Source of the DNA: Marinomonas agarivorans
GTDB taxonomy: Bacteria > Pseudomonadota > Gammaproteobacteria > Pseudomonadales > Marinomonadaceae
Assembly (NCBI GenBank): GCA_002173415.2
Contig: NHNK02000008.1
Location: 88,688-152,687 of the forward strand
Direction: 5' to 3'
DNA: 64,000 nt
How positions within the stretch are numbered: position 1 is the stretch's first letter; the number at the start of each line of letters is the position of its first letter. The notes below the pieces were generated by a model that did not search any database, was not told the DNA's origin, and saw only the letters and a program-made list of their open reading frames with translations. A program made the position numbers and the translations under genes. Below, in pieces: positions 48,445 to 58,108 of the stretch.

Positions 48445-48837
48445 ATGGGATTTTGGAGTAAGTTGTTCGGTGGCGCTGCCGCGAAGCCAATAGAAGCTTT
48501 CGGCACAGCGGTTGATAAAATTTTCACTAACGACGAAGAAAGAGCACAAGCACAAGCCGTTTTGACGAAAATTGCACAGCAGCCAGCGATACTTCAAGCA
48601 GAAATTAACAAAATGGAATCCCAACATAGATCCATTTTTGTAGCCGGTTGGCGACCAGCAATTGGCTGGGTTTGTGCCATTGGCCTCTCATTTCCTTTCA
48701 TTATTAATCCATTAATCGAGTGGTTTGGCGGCACTGGGCCTGTCGTACCAATGGACCAGCTCACTGAGCTAATTATCGCTCTACTCGGCTTAGGAACGTT
48801 ACGCACATTCGAAAAATTAGCGGGACGCACAAAGTAA
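48445..48837 (+). CDS. Holin-like 3-TM superfamily protein
   Basis: 130 aa. The N-terminal half is amphipathic (GAAAKPIEAFGTAVDKIFTNDEERAQAQAVLTKIA-type text). It continues FVAGWRPAIGWVCAIGLSFPFIINPLIEW and a final hydrophobic segment. The AGWRPAIGWVCA pattern is typical of the holin-of-3TMs family (first described for gene transfer agent release). No phage genes surround it, so it may be a domesticated remnant or have another membrane role. Confidence 0.75.
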   Translation: MGFWSKLFGGAAAKPIEAFGTAVDKIFTNDEERAQAQAVLTKIAQQPAILQAEINKMESQHRSIFVAGWRPAIGWVCAIGLSFPFIINPLIEWFGGTGPVVPMDQLTELIIALLGLGTLRTFEKLAGRTK

Positions 48838-48896
48838 CCTTCTCAGTGCATTTTGTCTTCTATAATGAGACAAAATGCCTAAAAAAGGAGTCATGC

Positions 48897-49103
48897 ATGT
48901 TTATTATTCATGGAATTATTGCCCTACTCATTTGGGTAGCCAGTGGCCATGCCATTGAAAAAATCTATCAAAAAGCAGGGTTTATCCACACACCCAAATT
49001 CGTCTTTTGGTTGCCTGCTCTTAATATGATGTTGCTAATTTATTTGGCTATTTATCAATGGCCTGTCCTACAAAACAACAAAACTAAGATAGATGAGGAA
49101 TAG
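48897..49103 (+). CDS. Small membrane protein, first of two paralogues
   Basis: 68 aa from ATG 48897, with AGGAG 7 nt upstream; a longer in-frame reading lacks a site. Two hydrophobic segments flank a short loop, with the core KAGFIHTPKFVFWLPALNMM and the end LAIYQWPVLQ. The same pattern recurs in the next gene. It follows the holin-like gene by 59 bp in the same direction. Function unknown. Confidence 0.7.
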   Translation: MFIIHGIIALLIWVASGHAIEKIYQKAGFIHTPKFVFWLPALNMMLLIYLAIYQWPVLQNNKTKIDEE

Positions 49104-49106
49104 AAT

Positions 49107-49292
49107 ATGCTTTATCTATTACTGATACTATCTTGGCTGGTGATTGGTTTTGCCGGTTGGCGTGTTTTTAGCAAAGCAGGGTTTAAAGGCTATTTAGGCC
49201 TATTATTTTTAATTCCTGCGGCTAATTTTGTTGTGTTACTGTATTTAGCGCATACGGAGTGGCCAATTCATAAACAAGCGCGTGACAAATAG
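49107..49292 (+). CDS. Small membrane protein, second of two paralogues
   Basis: 61 aa, starting 3 bp after the previous stop with GAGGAATAG upstream. Core KAGFKGYLGLLFLIPAANFV and end LAHTEWPIHK align with KAGF...LPALN...LAIYQWP of its neighbour, pointing to tandem duplication. Two hydrophobic segments. Function unknown. Confidence 0.7.
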   Translation: MLYLLLILSWLVIGFAGWRVFSKAGFKGYLGLLFLIPAANFVVLLYLAHTEWPIHKQARDK

Positions 49293-49300
49293 CTAAATGA

Positions 49301-49340
49301 AAAGAAAAAGGCCATTCATAACAACGAATGGCCTTTCTAG
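49301..49340. terminator. Bidirectional terminator between mini-membrane genes and oadB
   Basis: AAAGGCCATTC (49307-49317) and GAATGGCCTTT (49326-49336) form a perfect 11-bp stem with an 8-nt loop. The stem itself ends in AAA/TTT, flanked by A-rich and T-rich sequence, in a convergent gap, so it should serve both strands. Confidence 0.85.
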
Positions 49341-49367
49341 TATACCTTGTACGATATGGTGAATTAT

Positions 49368-50540
49368 CTAGCCACCAACGTAACTTAACATTACCCCAGC
49401 GGCAACCGCAGAACCGATAACGCCTGCCACATTTGGTCCCATGGCGTGCATCAGCAAAAAGTTTTGCTTGTTTGCTTCTAGTCCTACTTTATTGGCAACA
49501 CGAGCAGCCATTGGTACAGCAGAAACACCAGCAGCACCAATCAAGGGGTTAATCGCCACAGAACTAAAGCGGTTCATTAACTTCGCCATGATCACACCTG
49601 TTGCTGTACCGATAGAGAAAGCAACCAGACCGAGAGATAAAATGCCTAATGTTTCTACGTTTAAAAATGCTTCTGAACTTAGCTTCGAGCCGACCCCTAA
49701 ACCTAGCATGATAGTAACAATATTAATTAATGCATTTTGTGCAGTATCGCTCAAGCGGTCTACAACACCACATTCCTTCATCAAATTACCAAAGCAGAAC
49801 ATGCCAAGTAATGGCGCTGCCGATGGTAAGAACATGGCCACTAACAGTGTAACTACAACAGGAAATACAATTTTTTCGGCTTTTGACACTGTACGAAGCT
49901 GAACCATTTTGATGGCACGTTCTTCTGGCGTAGTTAACGCTCGCATAATAGGTGGCTGAATTAATGGTACTAGCGCCATGTAAGAATAGGCGGCAACAGC
50001 AATAGCACCGAGTAAATCAGGAGCCAATCGGCTAGCAACAAAGATCGCTGTCGGACCATCAGCACCACCGATAATACCGATCGCAGCAGCGTCTGCTAAG
50101 GTAAAGTCCATAAGACCGTATGCCCCTAATGCAACCGCACCAATGACAGTGGCAAAGATGCCAAACTGGGCAGCAGCACCCAACAATAAGGTTCTTGGGT
50201 TGGCTAACATAGGACCAAAATCAGTCATGGCACCAACGCCCATAAAGATCAAAAGCGGAAACAGTCCCGTCTCAATACCACCATGGTAAATATAATATTG
50301 TAAGCCACCGGGGGAAACCAAATGCCCAGCCGCATCATAAACTGGAGCGTCTAAAAAACCAGCACCAGGAATATTAACAAGAATGGCACCAATACCAATT
50401 GGCAAAAGCAGTAAAGGCTCAAAGCCTTTTTTGATTGCTAGGTAAATGAGTAAGATACCCACCGCAATCATAACAGCTTGACCAAACTCTAACTGATAAA
50501 TACCTGTATCGTGATACAAGTTGAGTAATTTACTTTCCAT
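49368..50540 (-). CDS. oadB: Na+-translocating decarboxylase beta subunit OadB
   Basis: 390 aa multi-span protein. [37 protein letters not shown] and [20 protein letters not shown] are the conserved regions, including the Asp that couples decarboxylation to Na+ transport. With OadA and OadG it makes oxaloacetate decarboxylase (or a related acid decarboxylase) that pumps sodium out. Last gene of oadGAB. Confidence 0.95.
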   Translation of the reverse strand: MESKLLNLYHDTGIYQLEFGQAVMIAVGILLIYLAIKKGFEPLLLLPIGIGAILVNIPGAGFLDAPVYDAAGHLVSPGGLQYYIYHGGIETGLFPLLIFMGVGAMTDFGPMLANPRTLLLGAAAQFGIFATVIGAVALGAYGLMDFTLADAAAIGIIGGADGPTAIFVASRLAPDLLGAIAVAAYSYMALVPLIQPPIMRALTTPEERAIKMVQLRTVSKAEKIVFPVVVTLLVAMFLPSAAPLLGMFCFGNLMKECGVVDRLSDTAQNALINIVTIMLGLGVGSKLSSEAFLNVETLGILSLGLVAFSIGTATGVIMAKLMNRFSSVAINPLIGAAGVSAVPMAARVANKVGLEANKQNFLLMHAMGPNVAGVIGSAVAAGVMLSYVGG

Positions 50541-50603
50541 TATTTAGAAAACCTTTCTCAATTTTTGGTCAGAGAGCCTTTGTATGGCTCCCCTATTATG
50601 CAT

Positions 50604-52379
50604 TTATAAAGTTAATAGTGATTGGCCAACTTGAACTGAGTCGCCTTCCTTCACTGCAATGCTACCAATAACACCACTCTTCGGTGCAGATACCTCTGTT
50701 TCCATCTTCATGGCTTCAAGGATCATAATGGTTTCACCCTCAGCAACTTGCTGCCCAGGAGCAACCAGTATTTTAAAGATATTACCAGCAAGCGGCGCTG
50801 GAACAGACTCACCTGAAGAAGCAGCGACAGGCGCGGCTGATTGAGCTTGCGGTGCTGTAGAACCAGATGGCTGAATGCTAGTCACATCACCACCTTCACT
50901 AACTTGCACGACATAACTTTGCTCAGCAACAGTCACCGTATAGACACCTGCTTCACCGGCGACCGCTGTCGCTTGTTCATCATTAGTCGGTACTGGTTCA
51001 AACGCCTCTGGGTTATTGCGGTTTTCAAGAAACTTAAGACCAATTTGCGGGAACAAAGCATAGGTTAGTACATCGTCGATAGTGTCTTTTGCTAGCGTTA
51101 ACCCTTTTTCTTTTGCTATGTCATTGAGCTCTTTAGTGAGTTTGTCCATTTCGTCTTCAATTAAGTCGGCTGGACGACAGGTAATTGGTTCCTCACCATT
51201 TAACACTCGAGCCTGTAGTTCTTTATTAAACTCAGCTGGAGCTGCACCGTACTCGCCTTTAAGAATACCAGCGGTTTCTTTGGAAATAGATTTATAGCGT
51301 TCACCGGTTAGTACGTTTAATACTGCTTGCGTCCCAACGATTTGAGAGGTCGGAGTCACTAACGGAATCAAACCTAAGTCTTCACGTACACGGGGAATTT
51401 CTTGTAAGACATCATCAAACTTATCTGCTGCGCCCTGCTCTTTAAGTTGGGATTCCATGTTAGTCAACATGCCGCCCGGTACTTGCGCGATCAAAATGCG
51501 TGAATCTGTACCACGTAAAGACCCTTCAAATTTAGAATACTTCTGGCGAACACCACGGAAGTAATCTGCAATTTCTTCTAGTAAACCTAAATCAAGACCT
51601 GTATCGCGATCTGTTCCCTGTAGCGCTGCAACAACGGTTTGCGTTGCTGTATGCCCATATGTCATCGACATAGACGAAATGGCCGTATCAACACGATCTA
51701 CTCCAGCTTCAATCGCTTTCAGAATCGTCATATCCGATAAACCAGATGTTGCGTGACAGTGAAGTTGTACTTCTAAATGAGTCTGAGCCTTCAATAAAGA
51801 AACAAGCTCATGCGCATCGTAAGGCGTCAAAATGCCAGACATATCTTTAATGGCAATGGATTCTGCACCCATATCTTCCAAGGTTTTTGCGTAGTCAACC
51901 CAGTTCTTAGTCGTATGCACACGGCTCTTGGTGTAGGAAATAGTACCCTGAGCATGTTTGCCAACCTTTTTTACCGCTTTAATGGCTGTCTCAAGGTTAC
52001 GTGGATCATTCATCGCGTCAAAGATACGGAATACATCAACACCATTTTTTGCTGCACGTTCAACAAATTTATTCACAACATCATCAGCATAATGACGATA
52101 ACCCAATAGATTCTGACCACGCAGCAACATTTGCTGTGGTGTTTTTGGCATCGCTTTCTTTAGTTCACGAATACGATCCCACGGATCTTCACCGATAAAA
52201 CGAATACAAGAATCAAACGTTGCGCCCCCCCAAGACTCAAGCGACCAGTAGCCAACTTGATCTAGTTTTTCGGCAATGGGTAGCATGTCATCAATGCGTA
52301 AACGAGTCGCAAATAGTGATTGATGAGCGTCACGTAGAACAACATCCGTGATACCAAGAGGTTGTTTGCTTTTTGTCAT
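50604..52379 (-). CDS. oadA: Oxaloacetate decarboxylase alpha subunit OadA
   Basis: 591 aa. The N-terminal carboxyltransferase domain starts [20 protein letters not shown] and continues with [18 protein letters not shown] and [10 protein letters not shown]-type metal site text ([14 protein letters not shown]). An Ala/Pro/Ser linker near residues 510-530 leads to the biotinyl domain, with biotinyl-Lys about 558 in [10 protein letters not shown]. It removes CO2 from oxaloacetate and carries it on biotin to OadB. Confidence 0.96.
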   Translation of the reverse strand: MTKSKQPLGITDVVLRDAHQSLFATRLRIDDMLPIAEKLDQVGYWSLESWGGATFDSCIRFIGEDPWDRIRELKKAMPKTPQQMLLRGQNLLGYRHYADDVVNKFVERAAKNGVDVFRIFDAMNDPRNLETAIKAVKKVGKHAQGTISYTKSRVHTTKNWVDYAKTLEDMGAESIAIKDMSGILTPYDAHELVSLLKAQTHLEVQLHCHATSGLSDMTILKAIEAGVDRVDTAISSMSMTYGHTATQTVVAALQGTDRDTGLDLGLLEEIADYFRGVRQKYSKFEGSLRGTDSRILIAQVPGGMLTNMESQLKEQGAADKFDDVLQEIPRVREDLGLIPLVTPTSQIVGTQAVLNVLTGERYKSISKETAGILKGEYGAAPAEFNKELQARVLNGEEPITCRPADLIEDEMDKLTKELNDIAKEKGLTLAKDTIDDVLTYALFPQIGLKFLENRNNPEAFEPVPTNDEQATAVAGEAGVYTVTVAEQSYVVQVSEGGDVTSIQPSGSTAPQAQSAAPVAASSGESVPAPLAGNIFKILVAPGQQVAEGETIMILEAMKMETEVSAPKSGVIGSIAVKEGDSVQVGQSLLTL

Positions 52380-52429
52380 AATGTCAGCCTCTGAAAACTG
52401 GAAATTTTTTATATAAGGGGGAATGTAAA

Positions 52430-52675
52430 TTAGTGTTTTTTGGCTCTGTGTTGATTAATTGCCGCAGTGATTACCGCAGTAAGTTGAGCATCAACAGCAG
52501 GAGCAGCCGTAGCACGCTGCGTTAGCTGAGGTGTCTTGGTGTCTGCTTCTGGAAAATACTTGTTCAATAAAGAAGACATTGCATTTGTTGCAACAATTAG
52601 TATGACTAAGAACAAGAATACAAACCCCATTCCTAAAACCATAAGGCCTAGGCCATCTTCAACCAGTGTGTTCAT
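52430..52675 (-). CDS. oadG: Oxaloacetate decarboxylase gamma subunit OadG
   Basis: 81 aa. A single N-terminal transmembrane helix ([21 protein letters not shown]) is followed by a hydrophilic tail ending HRAKKH, a probable metal-binding end. This is the small assembly subunit. First gene of oadGAB, with 50 bp to oadA. Confidence 0.92.
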   Translation of the reverse strand: MNTLVEDGLGLMVLGMGFVFLFLVILIVATNAMSSLLNKYFPEADTKTPQLTQRATAAPAVDAQLTAVITAAINQHRAKKH

Positions 52676-53063
52676 TTCCTACCTCGGATTGTGTGCACTT
52701 TTACTTGTTGCAGAAACGGAATTTCTGCTATCTTTTGTACCGTCTATTCAGGCGATTTATTACTTTTCACCTAAGACTATATTTGAACGTTTCTCTTTGT
52801 ATCACAAACCATAACAGTTTCATATTTTTTTTGCATAACAGTTTTTTCAATATTCAAAAAAAACCAGCATGGGAAAGGTTCTTCTTCCAACTCCCTCTCC
52901 AAATAATCAACTCATAGCGGATAAGTCTACGAAAATGAATGCGATATACAATTTCCAGGTTATAAGTGGGTTCAAGAGGAAAAACATAGGAAGATGAAGA
53001 CGGTAAAATGAAAAATACAGCAAAAACTTTAGTGAATGATGTTATTGAGTTAGAAAATTAAGA
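52676..53063. other. 388-bp region between oadG and the tRNA array
   Basis: AT-rich. Holds the oadG leader with its hairpin (52710-52728) and presumably the oadGAB promoter. The 3' end of the tRNA transcript must also lie here, but I see no clear stem and T-run for it. No gene is convincing. Confidence 0.5.
52710..52728 (-). promoter_or_regulatory. Hairpin in the oadG upstream region
   Basis: GCAGAAA-CGGAA-TTTCTGC is a perfect 7-bp stem and 5-nt loop located 35-53 bp upstream of the oadG start codon. It could be a leader hairpin or an operator. Role not known. Confidence 0.4.
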
Positions 53064-53140
53064 TGGTGCATCCGGGAGGATTCGAACCTCCGACCGCTCG
53101 GTTCGTAGCCGAGTACTCTATCCAGCTGAGCTACGGATGC
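53064..53140 (-). tRNA. tRNA-Arg (ACG), copy 3
   Basis: 77 nt including encoded CCA. Cloverleaf on the minus strand: acceptor GCATCCG/CGGATGC, D-arm AGCTCAGCTGGATAGAGTA, anticodon loop CTACGAA (ACG, read as ICG), T-arm GGTTCGAATCC. Identical to the two copies at 53184 and 53300. Confidence 0.97.
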
Positions 53141-53183
53141 AAGAGTATGTAAATAACTATAAGAAGAGGCAAGATCAAATTCA

Positions 53184-53260
53184 TGGTGCATCCGGGAGGA
53201 TTCGAACCTCCGACCGCTCGGTTCGTAGCCGAGTACTCTATCCAGCTGAGCTACGGATGC
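53184..53260 (-). tRNA. tRNA-Arg (ACG), copy 2
   Basis: 77 nt, identical to the copy at 53064, with encoded CCA and anticodon ACG. The spacer to the next copy is 43 bp and is not conserved. Confidence 0.97.
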
Positions 53261-53299
53261 AGCATCATAAAATTTAACTTGTAACTTGGTATTTCAAAA

Positions 53300-53376
53300 T
53301 GGTGCATCCGGGAGGATTCGAACCTCCGACCGCTCGGTTCGTAGCCGAGTACTCTATCCAGCTGAGCTACGGATGC
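53300..53376 (-). tRNA. tRNA-Arg (ACG), copy 1
   Basis: 77 nt, identical to the other two copies; anticodon ACG, encoded CCA. It lies 9 bp downstream of tRNA-Ser, so all four tRNAs are probably processed from one transcript. Confidence 0.97.
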
Positions 53377-53385
53377 AACAGGAAA

Positions 53386-53475
53386 TGGCGGAGAGTGAGG
53401 GATTCGAACCCTCGATGAGTGTTAACCCATACTCCCTTAGCAGGGGAGCGCCTTCGGCCACTCGGCCAACTCTCC
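53386..53475 (-). tRNA. tRNA-Ser (GCT)
   Basis: 90 nt with encoded CCA. Acceptor GGAGAGT/ACTCTCC, anticodon loop CTGCTAA (GCT, reading AGC/AGU), and a long variable arm (ATGGGTTAACACTCAT region) as in class II tRNAs. First gene of the tRNA cluster, downstream of csrA. Confidence 0.97.
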
Positions 53476-53538
53476 GTAACAAGTGCGGCGTATTATATAG
53501 TGCTTAGTTGATTTGTAAAGACTTTTATCAGCAATTCT

Positions 53539-53727
53539 TTAATCATCTAAATCTACGTCGCCTTGCTCTTTCTGTATACGTAAGTAAATTTCTTCGCGGT
53601 GTACAGACACATCTTTTGGCGCATTGATGCCGATGCGTACTTGGTTGCCTTTTACACCGAGAACAGTAACAGATACTTCATCCCCAACCATTAGTGTTTC
53701 ACCAACACGACGAGTCAAAATAAGCAT
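53539..53727 (-). CDS. csrA: Carbon storage regulator CsrA
   Basis: 62 aa RNA-binding dimer: [48 protein letters not shown]. It binds GGA motifs in mRNA leaders to control translation. The short charged tail [11 protein letters not shown] is variable in the family. The lysC-csrA-tRNA-Ser-tRNA-Arg order is common in gammaproteobacteria. Confidence 0.98.
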   Translation of the reverse strand: MLILTRRVGETLMVGDEVSVTVLGVKGNQVRIGINAPKDVSVHREEIYLRIQKEQGDVDLDD

Positions 53728-53778
53728 ATTTTTCTCCTTTGTATCCTTGCCAAGACCTTATAAGAATTTGGCTATTAT

Positions 53779-53802
53779 TTTTGTAAGACATTTCTTACAA
53801 AA
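53779..53802 (-). promoter_or_regulatory. Inverted repeat between lysC and csrA
   Basis: TTTTGTAAG-ACATTT-CTTACAAAA is a perfect 9-bp stem with a 6-nt loop, 94 bp beyond the lysC stop and 52 bp upstream of the csrA start. It may end the lysC transcript or be an operator for csrA. Confidence 0.5.
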
Positions 53803-53895
53803 GAATTGTAGCCTTTCAGGAGAAAATACACCACATTCTCCCCAAACTTTTTTACTTATTTGAGAGACCTCGTGAAAAAACACTAAATTGAAAAA

Positions 53896-55131
53896 TCAAT
53901 TAGAAGTACTGCTATCACCTAACTCAAACGCAGAGTGCAGCGATCGAACCGCCAGTTCCATGTACTTTTCATCAATAATAACGGACACTTTAATTTCAGA
54001 GGTTGAAATCAATTGAATATTGATTGACTCAAGTGCTAATGCTTTAAACATTGTGCTAGCAACACCGGCATGAGAACGCATCCCTACACCAACAATAGAC
54101 ACTTTTACGATTTTTGCATCCCCAATTACATCTTTTGCGCCTAATTCGAGCTGAATATCCTTTAAAATAGCTAAAGCACGGTCAAACTCATTACGATGTA
54201 CAGTAAAAGTGAAATCTGTTGTGCCATCGGCAGAAATATTCTGCACTATCATGTCTACTTCAATATTTGCATCACTGATTGGCACCAATATTTTTGACGC
54301 AATACCCGGTGTATCTGGCACGCCTTTCACTGTTAGTTTCGCTTCATCACGGCTAAATGCGATACCTGAAACTGCAGGTTGTTCCATACCACTTTCTCTC
54401 TTTTCTGTTGTAATTAAAGTGCCTTCTCCATCAGTAAAACTGGAAAGCACACGTAAAGGAACCTGATATTTACCTGCAAATTCAACAGAACGAATTTGCA
54501 GCACTTTAGAACCAAGGCTAGCCATTTCTAACATTTCTTCAAATGTAATTTTGTCTAAGCGTCGAGCACTATCAACGACTCTAGGATCTGTCGTATAGAC
54601 ACCATCAACATCGGTATAAATTTGACACTCATCCGCTTTCAATGCTGCTGCTAGTGCCACTCCTGTCGTGTCAGAACCACCACGACCCAATGTGGTGATA
54701 TTGCCCTGAACATCCACTCCCTGAAAACCGGCCACAACAACCACACGATCTGAGTCAAGATCAGCTTTCATGCTTTCAGTATCAATATGTTGAATACGCG
54801 CTTTACCATGTGCGCTATCGGTCACAATTCGCACTTGTTTACCCGTATAAGAACGTGCATCTATTCCCAGACTTTTTAATGCCATTGACAGAACAGCAAT
54901 GGTTACCTGCTCTCCTGTTGACAGTAAAACATCCATTTCTCTTTTATCAGGGTCTTCCTGCATACTTTTCGCCAGCTCGATGAGGCGGTTGGTTTCGCCA
55001 CTCATAGCTGATACAACTACAACGATTTTGTCGCCTTGTTTGTGATGTTTATATACTCGGTCCGCCACAGCTTTGATGCGCTCAACGGATCCAACGGAAG
55101 TACCTCCATATTTTTGAACTAACAATGCCAT
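53896..55131 (-). CDS. lysC: Aspartate kinase LysC
   Basis: 411 aa. The N-terminal kinase domain is ALLVQKYGGTSVGSVERIK, VVVSAMSGETNRLI, FQGVDVQGNITTLGRGGSDTT. Two ACT domains follow from about residue 265, with VSIVGVGMRSHAGVASTMFKAL and the STSEIKVSVIIDEKYMELAVRSLHSAF end. It is the first step of Lys/Thr/Met synthesis and probably feedback-inhibited. No lysine riboswitch is evident in the 99-bp upstream gap. Confidence 0.97.
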   Translation of the reverse strand: MALLVQKYGGTSVGSVERIKAVADRVYKHHKQGDKIVVVVSAMSGETNRLIELAKSMQEDPDKREMDVLLSTGEQVTIAVLSMALKSLGIDARSYTGKQVRIVTDSAHGKARIQHIDTESMKADLDSDRVVVVAGFQGVDVQGNITTLGRGGSDTTGVALAAALKADECQIYTDVDGVYTTDPRVVDSARRLDKITFEEMLEMASLGSKVLQIRSVEFAGKYQVPLRVLSSFTDGEGTLITTEKRESGMEQPAVSGIAFSRDEAKLTVKGVPDTPGIASKILVPISDANIEVDMIVQNISADGTTDFTFTVHRNEFDRALAILKDIQLELGAKDVIGDAKIVKVSIVGVGMRSHAGVASTMFKALALESINIQLISTSEIKVSVIIDEKYMELAVRSLHSAFELGDSSTSN

Positions 55132-55230
55132 ATTACTTCTTCACACTCACTTTTACTGCCAAGCTCCACTTAGAGATGGCTCTTTGTTATGGGCAACGTT
55201 AAGCTGCCCTTTTATCCAATTTTGACGACG

Positions 55231-57849
55231 TTATCCCAATTGAGATTGCACCCAAGGTGTTACCGCAGCCAACGCATCCGGTAGTGCAGCAGGGTTGCTG
55301 CCTCCAGCTTGAGCCATATCTGGGCGGCCACCACCTCGACCATCAACCAAAGGAGCCACAGTTTTGATCAGATCACCTGCTTTTACTTTATCGGTCAATC
55401 CTTTCGTGACCCCAGCAATTAGGCTGACTTTGTCATTGTTGACGCTGGCTAAAAACACGACACAAGATTCTAACTTACTCTTTAGCTCGTCAAGCATGTC
55501 ACGCAATGCTTTAGGGTCGTCCACATCAACTTGAGCCACCAGCAGTTTACCACCAGGGATATCTGTCGCTTGGGTTACTAGATCTGCACCAGCTGAACTG
55601 GCTAACTTCGCTTTTAACGCATCAATTTCTTTTTGCAAGAGTCGGTTTTGCTCGGACAAAGCCGTTACTTTATCAATAACATTCTCAGGTGTGCCTTTCA
55701 CAGTTTGCGCCACTTTTAATAAGGCTATTTTTTCGTCTCTTGCATGGTCAAGTGCGGTTTTCCCGGTTACAGCTTCAACACGACGAATACCAGCCGCCGT
55801 GCCAGACTCTGATACAATTTTAAAGAAGCCAATATCTCCTGTGCGTTTCACATGGGTACCACCACACAGTTCAATGGAGTAGTTTTCTCCCATTGTTAGT
55901 ACTCGCACTTCACTGTCATACTTTTCATCGAACAGCGCCATTGCCCCTTTTGCTTTCGCGGCTTCAATATCCATGATATCAGTAACAACAGGGTGATTAA
56001 GACGAATCTGCTCATTCACCATATCTTCAACTTGCTCAAGCTCAGTGGCAGTAACAGCTTCAAAATGCGAGAAATCAAAACGCAATTTATCAGCATCACA
56101 TAGTGACCCTTTTTGGTGAACATGGTCGCCAACAATGCGGCGCAGTGCTTCGTGTACTAAGTGTGTTGCTGAATGGTTCAATGCTGTGGCGGCTCGTAAG
56201 CTAGCATCAACGGCGGCAGTGAGTTTATCACCAACAGCAATTTCGCCTTCTTTTAATATGCCATGGTGCAGATGTGTTTTGCCTTGCTTGGTAGTGTTAC
56301 TTACACGGAATGCGCCTTTGCCACGCAACCAACCTTGGTCACCCACCTGACCACCAGATTCACCGTAAAAAGGCGTTTGTTTTAATACAATAATAGCATC
56401 TTGCTCAGCACTAATTTTGTCGACCGCTTGTCCATCAACAAAAAGTGCTTCTACTTCGCCTTCGTTTTCTAAAACATCGTAACCGGTGAACTCTGTCGCA
56501 CTCGCCTGTATACCACCAGACATATCCATACTAAAGTTACTAGCAGAACGTGCTCGAGCACGTTGCTCTTCCATAGCGGCATCAAAACCCGCCTCATCAA
56601 TGGTTAAGCCTCGCTCACGAGCAACATCGTTCGTTAAGTCTGCAGGGAAGCCATAGGTGTCATAAAGCTTAAATACCGTTGTGCCTGAAATTTGTTTCAC
56701 TTCACCAAGATCAGCAATAGCATCGTCTAAAATACGCATGCCTTGCTCAAGTGTTTTGGCAAATTGCTGCTCCTCTTTTACTAAAATAGATTCGATTCGA
56801 TCTGCTAATTTCGCCAATTCAGGATAAGCTTCCCCCATTTCTGCTACCAGTGCAGAAACCAAAGAGCCAAAAAAGACATCTTTTTGACCAAGTTTATGGC
56901 CATGACGTATTGCCCGTCGAACAATACGACGTAACACATAACCGCGTCCTTCATTCGAAGGCACAATGCCGTCCACAATCATAAAACTACAAGAACGAAT
57001 ATGGTCGGCAATCACACGTAACGATTGAGATTCCAAATCTTTACAGTTTGTTGCTACCGCAGCGGTTTTAATCAGATTTTGAAACATATCAATTTCATAA
57101 TTACTGTGCACGCCTTGTAGAATCGCTGCAATTCGTTCCAACCCCATACCAGTGTCAACCGAGGGTTTGGGCAAAGGATTCATGGTGCCGTTCGCATCTC
57201 GATTAAACTGCATGAAGACGACATTCCAAATCTCAATAAAACGATCACCATCTTCTTCAGCAGATCCTGGAGGACCACCCCAAATATGCTCACCATGATC
57301 ATAAAAAATTTCGGTGCATGGTCCACATGGGCCTGTATCACCCATTTGCCAGAAATTATCCGACGCGTAACGAGCACCTTTATTATCGCCAATGCGAATA
57401 ATTTTCTCTTCAGGCACACCGACTTTTTTCGCCCAGATATCCCATGCTTCATCGTCTTCTGCATACACAGTTACTAGAAGACGCTCTTTTGGCAGTTTCA
57501 ATACGTGTGTTAGGAACTCCCATGCATATTGAATAGCATCTTCTTTAAAGTAATCCCCAAAGCTAAAGTTACCCAACATCTCAAAAAAAGTATGATGACG
57601 AGCGGTATAACCTACATTCTCAAGGTCGTTATGTTTACCGCCAGCCCGAACACATCTCTGAGAGGACACTGCTCTGGTATATGGGCGTTCTTCAGCGCCA
57701 AGAAAAACATCTTTAAACTGCACCATACCTGCATTAGTGAACAGCAAAGTAGGGTCATTCGCAGGAATTAATGAACTGGATTCAACAACATGATGCTGTT
57801 TACTGGCAAAGTAATCTAAAAAGGCTTGGCGTAACTCTGAACTTTTCAT
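55231..57849 (-). CDS. alaS: Alanyl-tRNA synthetase AlaS
   Basis: 872 aa from ATG 57849 ([14 protein letters not shown]), the usual length; a longer in-frame reading to 58002 would add 51 unlikely residues. Class II catalytic core text: [70 protein letters not shown]. Editing site [12 protein letters not shown] and CGGTH. The C-terminal oligomerisation domain ends [16 protein letters not shown]. No strong Shine-Dalgarno is visible. Confidence 0.97.
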   Translation of the reverse strand: MKSSELRQAFLDYFASKQHHVVESSSLIPANDPTLLFTNAGMVQFKDVFLGAEERPYTRAVSSQRCVRAGGKHNDLENVGYTARHHTFFEMLGNFSFGDYFKEDAIQYAWEFLTHVLKLPKERLLVTVYAEDDEAWDIWAKKVGVPEEKIIRIGDNKGARYASDNFWQMGDTGPCGPCTEIFYDHGEHIWGGPPGSAEEDGDRFIEIWNVVFMQFNRDANGTMNPLPKPSVDTGMGLERIAAILQGVHSNYEIDMFQNLIKTAAVATNCKDLESQSLRVIADHIRSCSFMIVDGIVPSNEGRGYVLRRIVRRAIRHGHKLGQKDVFFGSLVSALVAEMGEAYPELAKLADRIESILVKEEQQFAKTLEQGMRILDDAIADLGEVKQISGTTVFKLYDTYGFPADLTNDVARERGLTIDEAGFDAAMEEQRARARSASNFSMDMSGGIQASATEFTGYDVLENEGEVEALFVDGQAVDKISAEQDAIIVLKQTPFYGESGGQVGDQGWLRGKGAFRVSNTTKQGKTHLHHGILKEGEIAVGDKLTAAVDASLRAATALNHSATHLVHEALRRIVGDHVHQKGSLCDADKLRFDFSHFEAVTATELEQVEDMVNEQIRLNHPVVTDIMDIEAAKAKGAMALFDEKYDSEVRVLTMGENYSIELCGGTHVKRTGDIGFFKIVSESGTAAGIRRVEAVTGKTALDHARDEKIALLKVAQTVKGTPENVIDKVTALSEQNRLLQKEIDALKAKLASSAGADLVTQATDIPGGKLLVAQVDVDDPKALRDMLDELKSKLESCVVFLASVNNDKVSLIAGVTKGLTDKVKAGDLIKTVAPLVDGRGGGRPDMAQAGGSNPAALPDALAAVTPWVQSQLG

Positions 57850-58003
57850 GGTCAGGCAGGACTCTAATTTAGTTTTTGATAATTGAACTTGGTATTTTTG
57901 CTTTTGTTTGTTGCTTGTACTATTGAAAGTTATATCAGCGACAATCCACTGAGATTGTCTACCACAAAGCAAAAAAACAAAAGCACAAAATAGTACACGC
58001 AAA

Positions 58004-58036
58004 GGCCAAGCATTTCAAAATGCTGTGGCGCTTTTT
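58004..58036. terminator. Hairpin between alr and alaS
   Basis: GCC-A-AGCATTT-CA-AAATGCT-GT-GGC forms a bulged 10-bp stem followed on plus by GCTTTTTATT. The alr transcript reads it in the opposite direction, where only CTTTG follows. Termination of alr or attenuation of alaS are both possible. Confidence 0.35.
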
Positions 58037-58108
58037 ATTGGGTATTTTTCCGTTATTTGTGATGATTTAACAAATTAGATGAATAAAACTAGACGGCCAA
58101 GAAAGCCC

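Noticed and set aside
53064-53376. Three 77-bp repeats with about 40-bp spacers, CRISPR-like at first sight
   Set aside because: The repeats fold as complete tRNA-Arg genes with CCA ends.
55132-55230. Possible lysine riboswitch before lysC
   Set aside because: The gap is only 99 bp and shows just one weak 5-bp hairpin, too small for the lysine aptamer.
55231-58002. N-terminally extended AlaS of 923 residues
   Set aside because: The 51 extra residues resemble no synthetase and the [10 protein letters not shown] start matches the family.
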